Of a stretch of DNA of 64,000 nt, positions 42,302-50,046 are shown in pieces (position 1 is the stretch's first letter; every line of letters starts with the position of its first letter). The notes beneath the pieces were generated by a model. That model made no database searches, had not been told where the DNA came from, and saw only the letters and a list, made by a program, of their open reading frames with translations. Source of the DNA: Lachnospiraceae bacterium XBD2001. Its GTDB lineage: Bacteria; Bacillota; Clostridia; Lachnospirales; Lachnospiraceae. The position numbers and the translations under genes are program-made. The stretch covers positions 62,001 through 126,000 of the forward strand of contig FPAN01000005.1 in NCBI GenBank assembly GCA_900116395.1, written 5' to 3'.

Positions 42302-42723
42302 AGGCCACCTCCCAGCGCCAACTGCAGGACGAGGCAGACAAACACATAGGGTAAAAATGGGAGCTGGGTCTTCTTGGATAATCCCCGGATTTTTCCATAC
42401 ACCAGCCCAACAATACCGGCCACAAGAAAAGAGGACCAAAGCAGGAACAGATTGTTCCAGAATCCCAGATAAATTCCCGTTGCCATGAAGCACAATCCGT
42501 CTCCCTTTCCAACGGCACCCTTGGAGAGCATGCTGATCCCGTAGAGCAGGACGCCAATCCCAAATCCGCCAAAGACTTCCAGAATATCCAAGCGTCCCAA
42601 GTACAAGTGAAACAGCACTCCAAGAACCCCAAGGGTTGCAATGACCCCCACATGAATCTCTTTTGTTTTCCAATCTTCCAAGGCTAAAACGCCCAGACCG
42701 CCACATAGGCTAATGATTTCCAT
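42298..42723 (-). CDS. Short A24 prepilin peptidase, second of the Tad cluster
   Basis: A 141-residue membrane protein with the two aspartate motifs of type IV prepilin peptidases: Asp17 in ALEDWKTKEI and Asp75 in GKGDGL (GxGD). Four to five hydrophobic segments. It lacks the methylase part, like TadV/CpaA/FppA enzymes. It is embedded between the TadE-Zn gene and the small TadE-like gene, so it may process these pseudopilins, while the other A24 peptidase (49375-49887) leads the operon. AAGGAG precedes the ATG by 7 bases. Confidence 0.85.
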   Translation of the reverse strand: MEIISLCGGLGVLALEDWKTKEIHVGVIATLGVLGVLFHLYLGRLDILEVFGGFGIGVLLYGISMLSKGAVGKGDGLCFMATGIYLGFWNNLFLLWSSFLVAGIVGLVYGKIRGLSKKTQLPFLPYVFVCLVLQLALGGGL

Positions 42724-42735
42724 CTTCTTCTCCTT

Positions 42736-43473
42736 CTATGGGTAACACTTCGGACAGGCACGCCGCATGCCCACCTCCCGGATGGACACCCGCTGTATGG
42801 TGCGCTTCAAGGCGCCGCAGGTCCGACTGTTGTGATAAGTTTCTCCGTAATTGGTTACGTATACGATGCCCGACTTCTTCGGGTGACAGGTCCCGCAGGC
42901 ACGATACCGCTTGCCGTCGGCGTTGCGTTCTGCTCCTACCCCGGCGGCGGAGACTGCCCGAATGGAGGGATTCAAGTAGGGGCAGTCCACATGGCTGTGG
43001 TAATCCTCCCCATACTTGGCAATATAGACGTATTCCGCCATATCCACTCGGCCTTCCCAGGGGTCGTATCCCACCCAACGGCGATGCTTGGCCCGCTGCC
43101 GCACGGTAAAATGGATTGGCCCTAGGATGCCCACGGGCACCGTAATTCGGTAGCGCACGGCCAAGTCGATATCTGCTGCAGTTACAACAGATCCGCTGTA
43201 ACTTAGGCCCAAGATTCCGTGAGATATCCAACGAATGGCATCTCCCTCCGCAGCCACCTTGGCACTGACCATTGCACCAAGGGCCAAGGGCTCGGCTTCA
43301 ATTCCGGAATAGGCGGCTTCCTCCGCCACTTCATGCATGGCCACTTCCACCGACCATAACACCGTAAAAATCCGGAAGAACAGAAGCAGCGCCACCATTA
43401 ACGTTGCATAAATCGGCATCACCACCGCCGCTTCCACCGTATAGGATGCCTGTTGTTTTTTGATTCCTTTCAT
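42736..43473 (-). CDS. TadE-like pseudopilin fused to two Cys/His modules
   Basis: A 245-residue protein. The N terminus has the TadE signature QASYTVEAAVVMPIYATLMV and one membrane helix (about 10-35). The C-terminal 100 residues hold two tandem related modules: VYIAKYGEDYHSHVDCPYL ... CGTCHP and VYVTNYGETYHNSRTCGAL ... CPKCYP. Each has one His, one Cys and a CxxC, the layout of the small Ada-like metal-binding domain found on secreted proteins. Zinc or other metal binding, or disulfide formation outside the cell, are both possible. The ATG at 43473 follows AGGAGG by 3 bases; the TTG frame to 43497 is rejected. Confidence 0.82.
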   Translation of the reverse strand: MKGIKKQQASYTVEAAVVMPIYATLMVALLLFFRIFTVLWSVEVAMHEVAEEAAYSGIEAEPLALGAMVSAKVAAEGDAIRWISHGILGLSYSGSVVTAADIDLAVRYRITVPVGILGPIHFTVRQRAKHRRWVGYDPWEGRVDMAEYVYIAKYGEDYHSHVDCPYLNPSIRAVSAAGVGAERNADGKRYRACGTCHPKKSGIVYVTNYGETYHNSRTCGALKRTIQRVSIREVGMRRACPKCYP

Positions 43474-43482
43474 ATGCCTCCT

Positions 43483-43596
43483 CGGAGATATAGGCAAGCA
43501 CCCCAGTGATGCCTAGAAGAGAACTTTTTTGACGTTGAATTTTTATTTCCCGCCGATTTTTGAAACATCCTTATGGGATACTTTCCTATATCTCCG
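43483..43596 (-). other. 12-bp inverted repeat bracketing the gap before the TadE-Zn gene
   Basis: CGGAGATATAGG at 43483-43494 and its exact complement at 43585-43596, 90 bases apart. On the transcript one arm lies just after the preceding stop codon and the other ends directly against the AGGAGG of the TadE-Zn gene, so pairing could change access to that ribosome site. Confidence 0.5.
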
Positions 43597-43604
43597 ATCT
43601 CTTT

Positions 43605-45071
43605 CTACGTATAATATGCAAGCTCCCATTCCCGCAGGAAGGAATACCGTCCCACCTTGCCTCTAAGAGCCGGCACCATGGATGCAAAGCTTGGCTTACC
43701 TTCATAAGAGAAGACGAACTGTCCCTTCACCAAGAGATTGTCCACTCTGCAATGCTCATAGCCGGGATGGGCACAGATCGCCGCTTCCGCTACATCCAGA
43801 CAGCGCAGTCCCACATGGGTCTCCGACTCTAAATAGGTAAATGCCACCAGGTAGGCATCATAGGAGATGCCACCTTCCGATTCCTTTGCCTTGGTATTCA
43901 CATCGAAGCAATTTCCCAGGTTCGCAATATCCGAGGTCCAGTCCCCATCGTTTTTTACAAAAGGGATCTTGCCTCCGGCCAAAAGGGTTCGTACATCCAA
44001 GACGCTTTCCATATAGGCCCAGGCCGCAAGAATTCCTTGCTTGACACCCTTGATGATGGCCGGGTTCCCGGTAAATCCCACCAGGGCTGTGGCCGTTGCC
44101 TCCGCCGCTAACTGACATTTTTCAATGCGCTGAATAGCAATAAAATTTTGAACCTCCCGCAGGGCCAGAAGCTTCTCCACCGTCAGGCGCAAGTTCTCCT
44201 CATCGGAGGACTTGCCGTTAAGGATGTACTCCCACTCGTATGCCAGTCCGTCATGGTGCTTCGGATGGGTGTAGCTCTGGAGATGGTCTCTTAGATACAG
44301 CCCGTACAGCACCCGGTCCGTAGCGCTAATGGCCGGAGCCGGAAGACTTCCGGTCTGTAGCGTACGCTTGCTGGGTCGCTGGTCCGATAGGGTTCCACCG
44401 GATAGTGTCACATCCGATGGCAATACCTGGGCTAAGACTCCGTTGGCCCGCCATTCTTGTACATTTAGAATGGGATTCTCCACCGGTTCTGACGGAAGCG
44501 CAGTGCTTGTACCTTCCTTGGAGCTCTCTTGGTTTTCCTCCCGCAGAGATTCCGCTTCGTCCAGAGAATTCTGAGCATTGTTTAGCATGTCTTCCATGGA
44601 GATGTCCGATGTGGCATCGCTTTCCATCTGTTGGCACAGGCCGGTTTGCTGCTGGAGCAATTCCTGGGGGATTCCGTAGAGTTCCGCCATGGCTGCCTCT
44701 TTTAAAAACGCCCGTCCATTGGCATCCGACAGAAGGGTATAGCCCTTCAGGTTTACCCCGGTGGCATCCAAGGACAATAGGCTGTTGTTGCTGTTGGCCT
44801 CTACGTAAGAGAGGGCCCGATTTTCCACGGCCGCCTTCTGAAACTGTGCATCCCCGTAGCCGGCGTCCACCGCTAAGATTCCGTAATCTGTCCACAAAGG
44901 GCGATTGTAATCCGCAAGAACGCTCTCGGCTCCCAGCTGGGACAGGATTTCTTTTTCCTGCCCCAGACTCACAAGATGCACCACTTCCAACAGGGAAAAA
45001 ACCAGGGATAGAATTATTCCCGTGGTAAGACCCATGTAGACAGTGATGTTCCCGTGGAGCTTTCTCTTCAT
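43605..45071 (-). CDS. DUF5702-like Tad cluster protein
   Basis: A 488-residue protein with a single N-terminal membrane helix (MKRKLHGNITVYMGLTTGII, about 8-35) and a large outside domain. MGLTTGIILSLVFSLLEVVH resembles pseudopilin-like or TadG-like proteins; the family is recalled as DUF5702, regularly found between the Flp pilin and TadE genes in clostridial Tad loci. The region after the helix includes LADYNRPLWTDYGILAVDAG. It may be a minor pilin or assembly/adhesive factor. It overlaps the pilin gene by four bases (ATGA). The ribosome site is weak (AGGTG). Confidence 0.82.
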   Translation of the reverse strand: MKRKLHGNITVYMGLTTGIILSLVFSLLEVVHLVSLGQEKEILSQLGAESVLADYNRPLWTDYGILAVDAGYGDAQFQKAAVENRALSYVEANSNNSLLSLDATGVNLKGYTLLSDANGRAFLKEAAMAELYGIPQELLQQQTGLCQQMESDATSDISMEDMLNNAQNSLDEAESLREENQESSKEGTSTALPSEPVENPILNVQEWRANGVLAQVLPSDVTLSGGTLSDQRPSKRTLQTGSLPAPAISATDRVLYGLYLRDHLQSYTHPKHHDGLAYEWEYILNGKSSDEENLRLTVEKLLALREVQNFIAIQRIEKCQLAAEATATALVGFTGNPAIIKGVKQGILAAWAYMESVLDVRTLLAGGKIPFVKNDGDWTSDIANLGNCFDVNTKAKESEGGISYDAYLVAFTYLESETHVGLRCLDVAEAAICAHPGYEHCRVDNLLVKGQFVFSYEGKPSFASMVPALRGKVGRYSFLREWELAYYT

Positions 45072-45256
45072 GAGTACACCTGCTCTGCCTGCTTGTTGAT
45101 GGACTCAAAAATCTTGTTCACCAAGTCTGTAATCTGCTTCTTGAAGATCAGGACCAGGCCAACGACCACTACCAGGACCAAAATTACCTCTACCACGCCA
45201 GCGCCGTCTTCTTCCTTCCACAAATCCATCCACTTCGGTTGTTTCTTGTTGTTCAT
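45068..45256 (-). CDS. Flp1-like type IVb pilin
   Basis: A 62-residue pilin. A cytoplasmic leader of about 15-18 residues is followed by DGAGVVEVILVLVVVVGLVL with the conserved Glu five residues into the mature part and a hydrophobic helix that forms the pilus core, then a short charged tail. Cleavage by the A24 peptidase after Gly is expected. It is likely the major subunit of the Tad pilus. AGAGGT precedes the ATG by 7 bases. Confidence 0.9.
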   Translation of the reverse strand: MNNKKQPKWMDLWKEEDGAGVVEVILVLVVVVGLVLIFKKQITDLVNKIFESINKQAEQVYS

Positions 45257-45296
45257 CTTACTTACCTCTTTCTAATTAGATTTCCGGAATTCCGGA

Positions 45297-46487
45297 TTAT
45301 ATATTGATCCCCCGGAGGGCCGGTACAATCAGCACCACCAGGATGATTCCAAGTAATCCCATCATGGGCAGAAGCAGCTTCGTGGAAGCTTCCTCTCCCG
45401 CCACTTTTGCTTGGATTTTCCGCTGTTCGAAGGCAGCTCTGGCCTCCTTCTCCAGTTGAAAAATCAAGTCCTCACTGCCCTTCCTCAAGTGATGGGTAAT
45501 CAAAAGGGAGAGTTTCCGATAGTTTTTCTCCGGCGCATAGGTACTTAGGTCTTCATATGCTGCCATCTCACTTTTGCCATCGGCCATAGACCGTGCGCAC
45601 CGAAGAATCGCCTCGTATCCCGGATGCTCGGCTGTGGCTTCCTTGCCAATCATGGTGAAAGCCTGCTTCATGGAGATGCCTGCGCCCACGTAGAGGGAGA
45701 GCCAGTTAACGATATTGGGATAATCCCGCTGTAAGGCTTTCTGTATCTTTTTCTTACGTTCCCGTTCCTCGGCGCCTTCCGCGGCTCGGATACCGATGGC
45801 TGCAGCCAATCCCAGGAAGCATAGCTGCAGTCCGGTTCCTTCCGTTTTTTCCCTCCAGGTTAGGGATTGCTCTCCCACGTTGTCGGGGAGTTCCACCTCC
45901 CGGGACGTAGGGTCCGCCGCATCCGCAGCCTGCAAGCTAGCTTCCAGTGCATAACGAAATCCTTCCTCCGTGTCGGTGGACAATGGATAAACCACCAACG
46001 GTATTTCCAGATTTCGCACCCGGTCTTCGCAGCGCAGCTCCACTTCGGCACTGATCTCCACAGCCTCGGTTAGACTCTCCGGTCGCAGTGCACCGGAAGC
46101 ATCTACATATTGGCCCGGTGTCAGATTCCAAGCGGCCTCTACGGCGCCACCGGCATATTCCGTGGCAAAGTGCAGATTCCGGTCGATGTGATTCGCATCG
46201 GTATTCTCACCAAGATAGGTATTCAGCACCTCAGCTTCCGCCGCATCCAGTAAGGCTTTTTTCTCCTCTCCGCTACGGGCCACGGGATGCACCTGTACCG
46301 TCACTTCGTCCGTTGCATCCCCATGCTTTACGGTATATTCCTTCTCCTGCACGCCCTCTTCCGGAGTTCCCCGAGGGAGGCGATTCCCTGCAAGAGGGCC
46401 ATGGGTCAACAGCTCTCCTCCCCACATCAGCAGTCCGATAATCTCGATGAGGAGGATGAGACGTTTTGCTAATTTCTTATTTTTCAT
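45297..46487 (-). CDS. tadC: TadC-like platform protein with extended N-terminal domain
   Basis: A 396-residue type II secretion F-domain protein. The C-terminal half is the cytoplasmic F domain (WLSLYVGAGISMKQAFTMIG, YRKLSLLITHHLRKGSEDLI) with helices near 225-240 and 372-392. Unlike classical TadC, a membrane helix (about 8-25) is followed by roughly 190 residues that would lie outside the cell and are not recognised. TadB and TadC together form the membrane platform driven by TadA. It begins 2 bases after the TadB stop. Confidence 0.85.
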   Translation of the reverse strand: MKNKKLAKRLILLIEIIGLLMWGGELLTHGPLAGNRLPRGTPEEGVQEKEYTVKHGDATDEVTVQVHPVARSGEEKKALLDAAEAEVLNTYLGENTDANHIDRNLHFATEYAGGAVEAAWNLTPGQYVDASGALRPESLTEAVEISAEVELRCEDRVRNLEIPLVVYPLSTDTEEGFRYALEASLQAADAADPTSREVELPDNVGEQSLTWREKTEGTGLQLCFLGLAAAIGIRAAEGAEERERKKKIQKALQRDYPNIVNWLSLYVGAGISMKQAFTMIGKEATAEHPGYEAILRCARSMADGKSEMAAYEDLSTYAPEKNYRKLSLLITHHLRKGSEDLIFQLEKEARAAFEQRKIQAKVAGEEASTKLLLPMMGLLGIILVVLIVPALRGINI

Positions 46488-46489
46488 TC

Positions 46490-47254
46490 CTACACCTCAA
46501 TCTCCACAATCCGCTTGCCAAAAAACAGACACAGGGCATACACCGCCAGGCAACCGCTCATAACGCCATATCCCAAGACGTTGTGATACAACGGTTCCAT
46601 AAAATCCGGGGAGCTAAGGCGAATGTAGCCTAGGATGCCAAGAGGCATCACACTCATGACCCGAAGTTCCAACCGCTTCTCTGCTAAGTTCGTGGCGATC
46701 TCCTGGCGCACTTCGATGCTCTCTTCCATCTTGGCAATGGAGCGTCGTAGATTGGCCAGGTAGTTGCCGCCCATGCGCTTGCCGAATCCGAAAATCTTGG
46801 CAAAATCCCGAACTTCTTCGTAAGGATGCGCCTCCGCAAATTCCGCGAAGGCCTGCTCTACCGGCACCCGCACTGCCACCTTGTGATTCAAGGTATGCAG
46901 GTCCGCGCGCAACATGGCATCCGCTCCATACAACATCTCTAACGTCTTCTCCGCTTCCCGGAATCCATTCTCCACCGAGAGACCGTTTTCCAAAGCCGCG
47001 GATACCGCCGATAACAGTTCCCGATATTCTTCGTAGAACCGGGCAGTCCGTGCCTTCACTTCTGCCTCCTTCCGGCGCTTTGCATTCACATACCCCACCA
47101 CCGGGAAGAGAAGGGCTGCCACGGGGGAGCTATAAAACAGCCACGCAATTATTGTTGTAATTCCAACATTTTGTCCCACCTCTAACAAGGTGCTTCTTCC
47201 CCATAGACTTGCAGCAGTTTTTCGCGATGTATGAGATTTCCTTTTTTTACCCAT
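46490..47254 (-). CDS. tadB: TadB-like platform protein
   Basis: A 254-residue type II secretion F-domain protein. A membrane helix near 30-55, then the cytoplasmic F domain (YRELLSAVSAALENGLSVEN, FGFGKRMGGNYLANLRRSIA) and two C-terminal helices (about 190-245). The ATG at 47254 lies 73 bases inside the TadA reading frame but has AAGGAGG 9 bases upstream, so the long overlap appears genuine. No other ATG is available near the frame start. Confidence 0.88.
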   Translation of the reverse strand: MGKKRKSHTSRKTAASLWGRSTLLEVGQNVGITTIIAWLFYSSPVAALLFPVVGYVNAKRRKEAEVKARTARFYEEYRELLSAVSAALENGLSVENGFREAEKTLEMLYGADAMLRADLHTLNHKVAVRVPVEQAFAEFAEAHPYEEVRDFAKIFGFGKRMGGNYLANLRRSIAKMEESIEVRQEIATNLAEKRLELRVMSVMPLGILGYIRLSSPDFMEPLYHNVLGYGVMSGCLAVYALCLFFGKRIVEIEV

Positions 47255-48399
47255 GTGCTCTGTCCTCCTTCCCGTTGGTATTCATATAAGGTATGCAGCC
47301 GAATCTCTCCGTCCACGATGCCTTCCACCTCAGCGATTTCCAGCATCTTACGACTGCGGTCCGGCAATCTTCCCAGCTGAATAATAATGTCGATGCCGGA
47401 GGCAATCATCTGGCGAACCGCAACCAGTGGAAGGTTCATGGCCATCAACACCATGGTCTCCATGCGGCTTAACATATCCACACAGGAGTTGGCATGTCCC
47501 GTGGAAAAAGTTCCGCTGTGCCCGGTATTATTGGCCTGGAGCATATCCAGTGTTTCTGCCCCTCGACACTCGCCTATGATGATACGATCCGGCCGAAGGC
47601 GCAGACTGGTCTTCACCAAATCTCGTATGGGCACCTCCAACTTGCCTTCCAGGTTGGCATTTCTCGCTTCCATACGGACTAAGTTCTCTATTCCGATAAG
47701 CTGTAATTCTGCGGAATCTTCGATGGTAATGACACGTTCCGACGGAGGGATGAACTCTGTCAGGGCGTTTAAGAATGTGGTCTTGCCGCTACCGGTTCCT
47801 CCGGAGAGGAAGATGTTGTAGCGTGCGCGAACTAAGATGCCAAGGAACTCTGCCACTTCCGGGCTCAGACTTCCAAGGGCTAAGAGTCTGTCCATGTTGA
47901 TGGGGTGCTTGGGGAATTTACGAATGGACAGAATGCTGTGGTCAATTGCGATGGGGGACAGGACGATGTTCACTCTAGATCCGTCCGACAGTCGGGTATC
48001 TACGATGGGGCTTGAGGTGTTTACCGTACGGTTGGTGGCGCTGACAATCTGCTGGATCACATCCGCCAACTTTTCCTCCGAGGAAAAATGCTTATCCACC
48101 CGTTGCAGTTCGCCGTATCGTTCCACGAAGATATCATCCGGCCCGTTGATCATAATCTCGGTGATATCCTCTTCCTCTAAGAGATCCTGGAGCACGTCCA
48201 ACTTCCGAAGGGAGTTGAAGACATCCCGCTCTAGCTCCATCCGCTGTGCAATGGTCAGGGGATGCGACTTGCTGTATGCAATGATTTCTTCCTGAATTAG
48301 TGCAGTGATTTCCTCATCTTCCACCTCCCGGCTTAAATCCATACGAGACAGCACCTGCTGCCGGATCCACTCGCAGTCGTCATGCAAGATATGGGACAT
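47182..48399 (-). CDS. tadA: TadA/CpaF pilus assembly ATPase
   Basis: Hexameric secretion ATPase that powers Flp pilus assembly and possibly retraction. Length 405. Walker A is SGGTGSGKTTFLNAL (about 190-205), the Asp box ITIEDSAELQ, Walker B with RPDRIIIGECRGAETLDML, and the His box GHSGTFSTGHANS. The N-terminal domain includes LLEEEDITEIMINGPDDIFV, typical of CpaF. The start at 48399 overlaps the TadZ-like gene by 20 bases and has AAGGAA in that gene. Confidence 0.95.
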   Translation of the reverse strand: MSHILHDDCEWIRQQVLSRMDLSREVEDEEITALIQEEIIAYSKSHPLTIAQRMELERDVFNSLRKLDVLQDLLEEEDITEIMINGPDDIFVERYGELQRVDKHFSSEEKLADVIQQIVSATNRTVNTSSPIVDTRLSDGSRVNIVLSPIAIDHSILSIRKFPKHPINMDRLLALGSLSPEVAEFLGILVRARYNIFLSGGTGSGKTTFLNALTEFIPPSERVITIEDSAELQLIGIENLVRMEARNANLEGKLEVPIRDLVKTSLRLRPDRIIIGECRGAETLDMLQANNTGHSGTFSTGHANSCVDMLSRMETMVLMAMNLPLVAVRQMIASGIDIIIQLGRLPDRSRKMLEIAEVEGIVDGEIRLHTLYEYQREGGQSTWVKKGNLIHREKLLQVYGEEAPC

Positions 48400-49378
48400 G
48401 CTGTAGTTCCTTTCTTATCTCCTGGGCCATCTTGCTTCGCAGCATCTGCCCCAAGTCATAGGTCTCCTCCATGGTGGCGCCGGCAGACATGGGAAGAGAA
48501 ACCTGCTGCATCCAGCAACGGAATTTGCGCTCCTCCAAAAACCGGTTGCGAAACGCCTGCATACTTTTCCGGTAATATTCTCCCGGCTTGGTTAAAAGAA
48601 TCAGTCCATCGCAATCCGACAATACCTGCTCAAATCCCTGCATCATATAATCCAATAACAGAACGATGGTGCCCCGGAAGTTCTCCCGGATTTTTTGTCC
48701 GCAACTCATCCACTGTTCCCCGGTAATATAAGCCACTTCCGTCGGAGAATTCATTGGGGGAATGAAGCTAATGCCCTCGCTCTCACAGATGTATTCGGCT
48801 AAGTTCACCTTGGTTTCCTTGCGATTGGCCACCACATACAGAAGGTCTAAGAGATCTCTTCGGCCTTCCACATCCATCAGTGCCGGCTGCACACTGAGGG
48901 CTTCCATATTTACGAATAGCACCGGTTCCCGCTGTCCGCACCAATCGCTCAGACACAGTGCGAAGGGCAATTGCAGTTCATGATGCATCGGAGAAAAAAC
49001 GCCAATCACCCGGCTCTCGCCATGCTCCCTAGCTTGAGACATTCCGGCGTCCCCTCTGCCCACGGTCTTGGCCAGCTGAGACTTGAAGCTTCGCATACTC
49101 TGGTACTTGTAGATGGACTCCACACCTTCCCGGTCTTCGCCTTCCTGCGCACGAAGCAACAGGGGATGGGCAATCTGTACGTCTTCCAAATCGTCCTTCT
49201 CATAAGCCTCTAAGTACTGCTCCCCTAAGATTCCCACATCATAGGTTCCCCGGTCGTGCATCAGACCGTCCAGGGTGGAATACGCCCGAATCTCGTAGTG
49301 CGTCGGATTTTCACTGATGAAATGCTTCACCAGGGCTTCCACATAAGCCACGTCGTCATCACAGATTAACAGCTTCAT
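48380..49378 (-). CDS. TadZ/CpaE-like pilus localisation protein
   Basis: A 332-residue protein with a receiver-like N-terminal region (MKLLICDDDVAYVEALVKHF) and a C-terminal ParA/MinD-like fold of the CpaE/TadZ kind (PVLFVNMEAL, LLDLLYVVANRKE, IVLLLDYMMQG, DGLILLTKPGEYY). The Walker A Lys motif is missing (HELQLPFALCL region), as in atypical ATPases of this family. It probably positions the TadA machine in the cell. The ATG at 49378 follows GGGAGG by 7 bases and overlaps the peptidase stop by four bases; 85 codons of open frame further upstream are shadow. Confidence 0.82.
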   Translation of the reverse strand: MKLLICDDDVAYVEALVKHFISENPTHYEIRAYSTLDGLMHDRGTYDVGILGEQYLEAYEKDDLEDVQIAHPLLLRAQEGEDREGVESIYKYQSMRSFKSQLAKTVGRGDAGMSQAREHGESRVIGVFSPMHHELQLPFALCLSDWCGQREPVLFVNMEALSVQPALMDVEGRRDLLDLLYVVANRKETKVNLAEYICESEGISFIPPMNSPTEVAYITGEQWMSCGQKIRENFRGTIVLLLDYMMQGFEQVLSDCDGLILLTKPGEYYRKSMQAFRNRFLEERKFRCWMQQVSLPMSAGATMEETYDLGQMLRSKMAQEIRKELQHVPYLA

Positions 49379-49887
49379 ACCATTACCTCCCGTAAGGTGA
49401 TTGCGCAATAAGCCAGCAGGATGCAGACGCTGAAATGCAAATAGGCGTCTTGGTGTGCAATCGTTCCATAAGCTTCCACACTGCGGCGATATACGCATTG
49501 CAAAATATAGGTTACAAAATTGGAAATGCGGACGAATAATTGTCCGTTGAGTAACAGGCGAATCAAGCCAATGACTGCGCCGATTACAAAAGACAGAAGT
49601 ATGATTTCCCATACCTCTTTGGTTGTGCTGCACATGGTTGCCGTTGCAGCCAAGAGTTTGATATCCCCAGCGCCTAAGGCGCGAACATAAAAAAGGATAT
49701 ACAAAGCAACAATGGGGATGGCTGCACGAAGCAGCCCGTCAAAAAATCCTTTCGAACCGTCCCGTAGAATCGCAAGTATAAGTCCCGCTCCGAATCCCAT
49801 AAGGATCCAGGCGTTTGGAATGCGATAACTTTTCCGGTCATATATCACGGCAACTGTCAGCACGAGAATTGCTACGATGTGTTCCAT
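49375..49887 (-). CDS. A24 prepilin peptidase (TadV/CpaA), first gene of the Tad operon
   Basis: A 170-residue membrane aspartic peptidase that cleaves Flp pilin leaders. Aspartates are in VIYDRKSYRIPN (near residue 17) and GAGDIKLL (GxGD, near 75), with about five or six helices. The ATG at 49887 is favoured: AAGGAGG lies 11 bases upstream, and the promoter at 49919-49947 would start transcription near 49912, downstream of the alternative GTG at 49929. A second, shorter A24 enzyme lies at 42298-42723. Confidence 0.88.
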   Translation of the reverse strand: MEHIVAILVLTVAVIYDRKSYRIPNAWILMGFGAGLILAILRDGSKGFFDGLLRAAIPIVALYILFYVRALGAGDIKLLAATATMCSTTKEVWEIILLSFVIGAVIGLIRLLLNGQLFVRISNFVTYILQCVYRRSVEAYGTIAHQDAYLHFSVCILLAYCAITLREVMV

Positions 49888-49918
49888 CTTCTTTCGTGCC
49901 TCCTTGTGACAAGGCAAG

Positions 49919-49947
49919 ACTATACGCACCTATCCACACTTTTGCAA
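49919..49947 (-). promoter_or_regulatory. Tad operon promoter
   Basis: TTGCAA (49942-49947), 17-base spacer, TATAGT (49919-49924) on the minus strand, about 30 bases before the peptidase ATG and just after the terminator of the flavodiiron gene. Confidence 0.65.
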
Positions 49948-49971
49948 GCCCTGCTTTTTTGACACCGGTAT

Positions 49972-50005
49972 AAAAAAACGGCGCATCCGCTGGTTGGATG
50001 CACCG
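49972..50005 (-). terminator. Terminator after the flavodiiron protein gene
   Basis: CGGxGCATCC / GGATGCxCCG arms (49979-49988, 49996-50005), 7-base loop, T7 on the minus strand. Confidence 0.9.
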
Positions 50006-50046
50006 TCTCCTGGTAATTATAAACTTTTTCTAAAGCGCTAATACAC

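Noticed and set aside
42083-42706. A 207-codon open frame ending as the small TadE-like protein
   Set aside because: The first two thirds are a shadow of the overlapping prepilin peptidase. A good ribosome site fixes the true start at 42301.
49379-49633. An 85-codon N-terminal extension of the TadZ-like protein
   Set aside because: It overlaps the prepilin peptidase gene out of frame, has no family likeness, and GGGAGG precedes the ATG at 49378.
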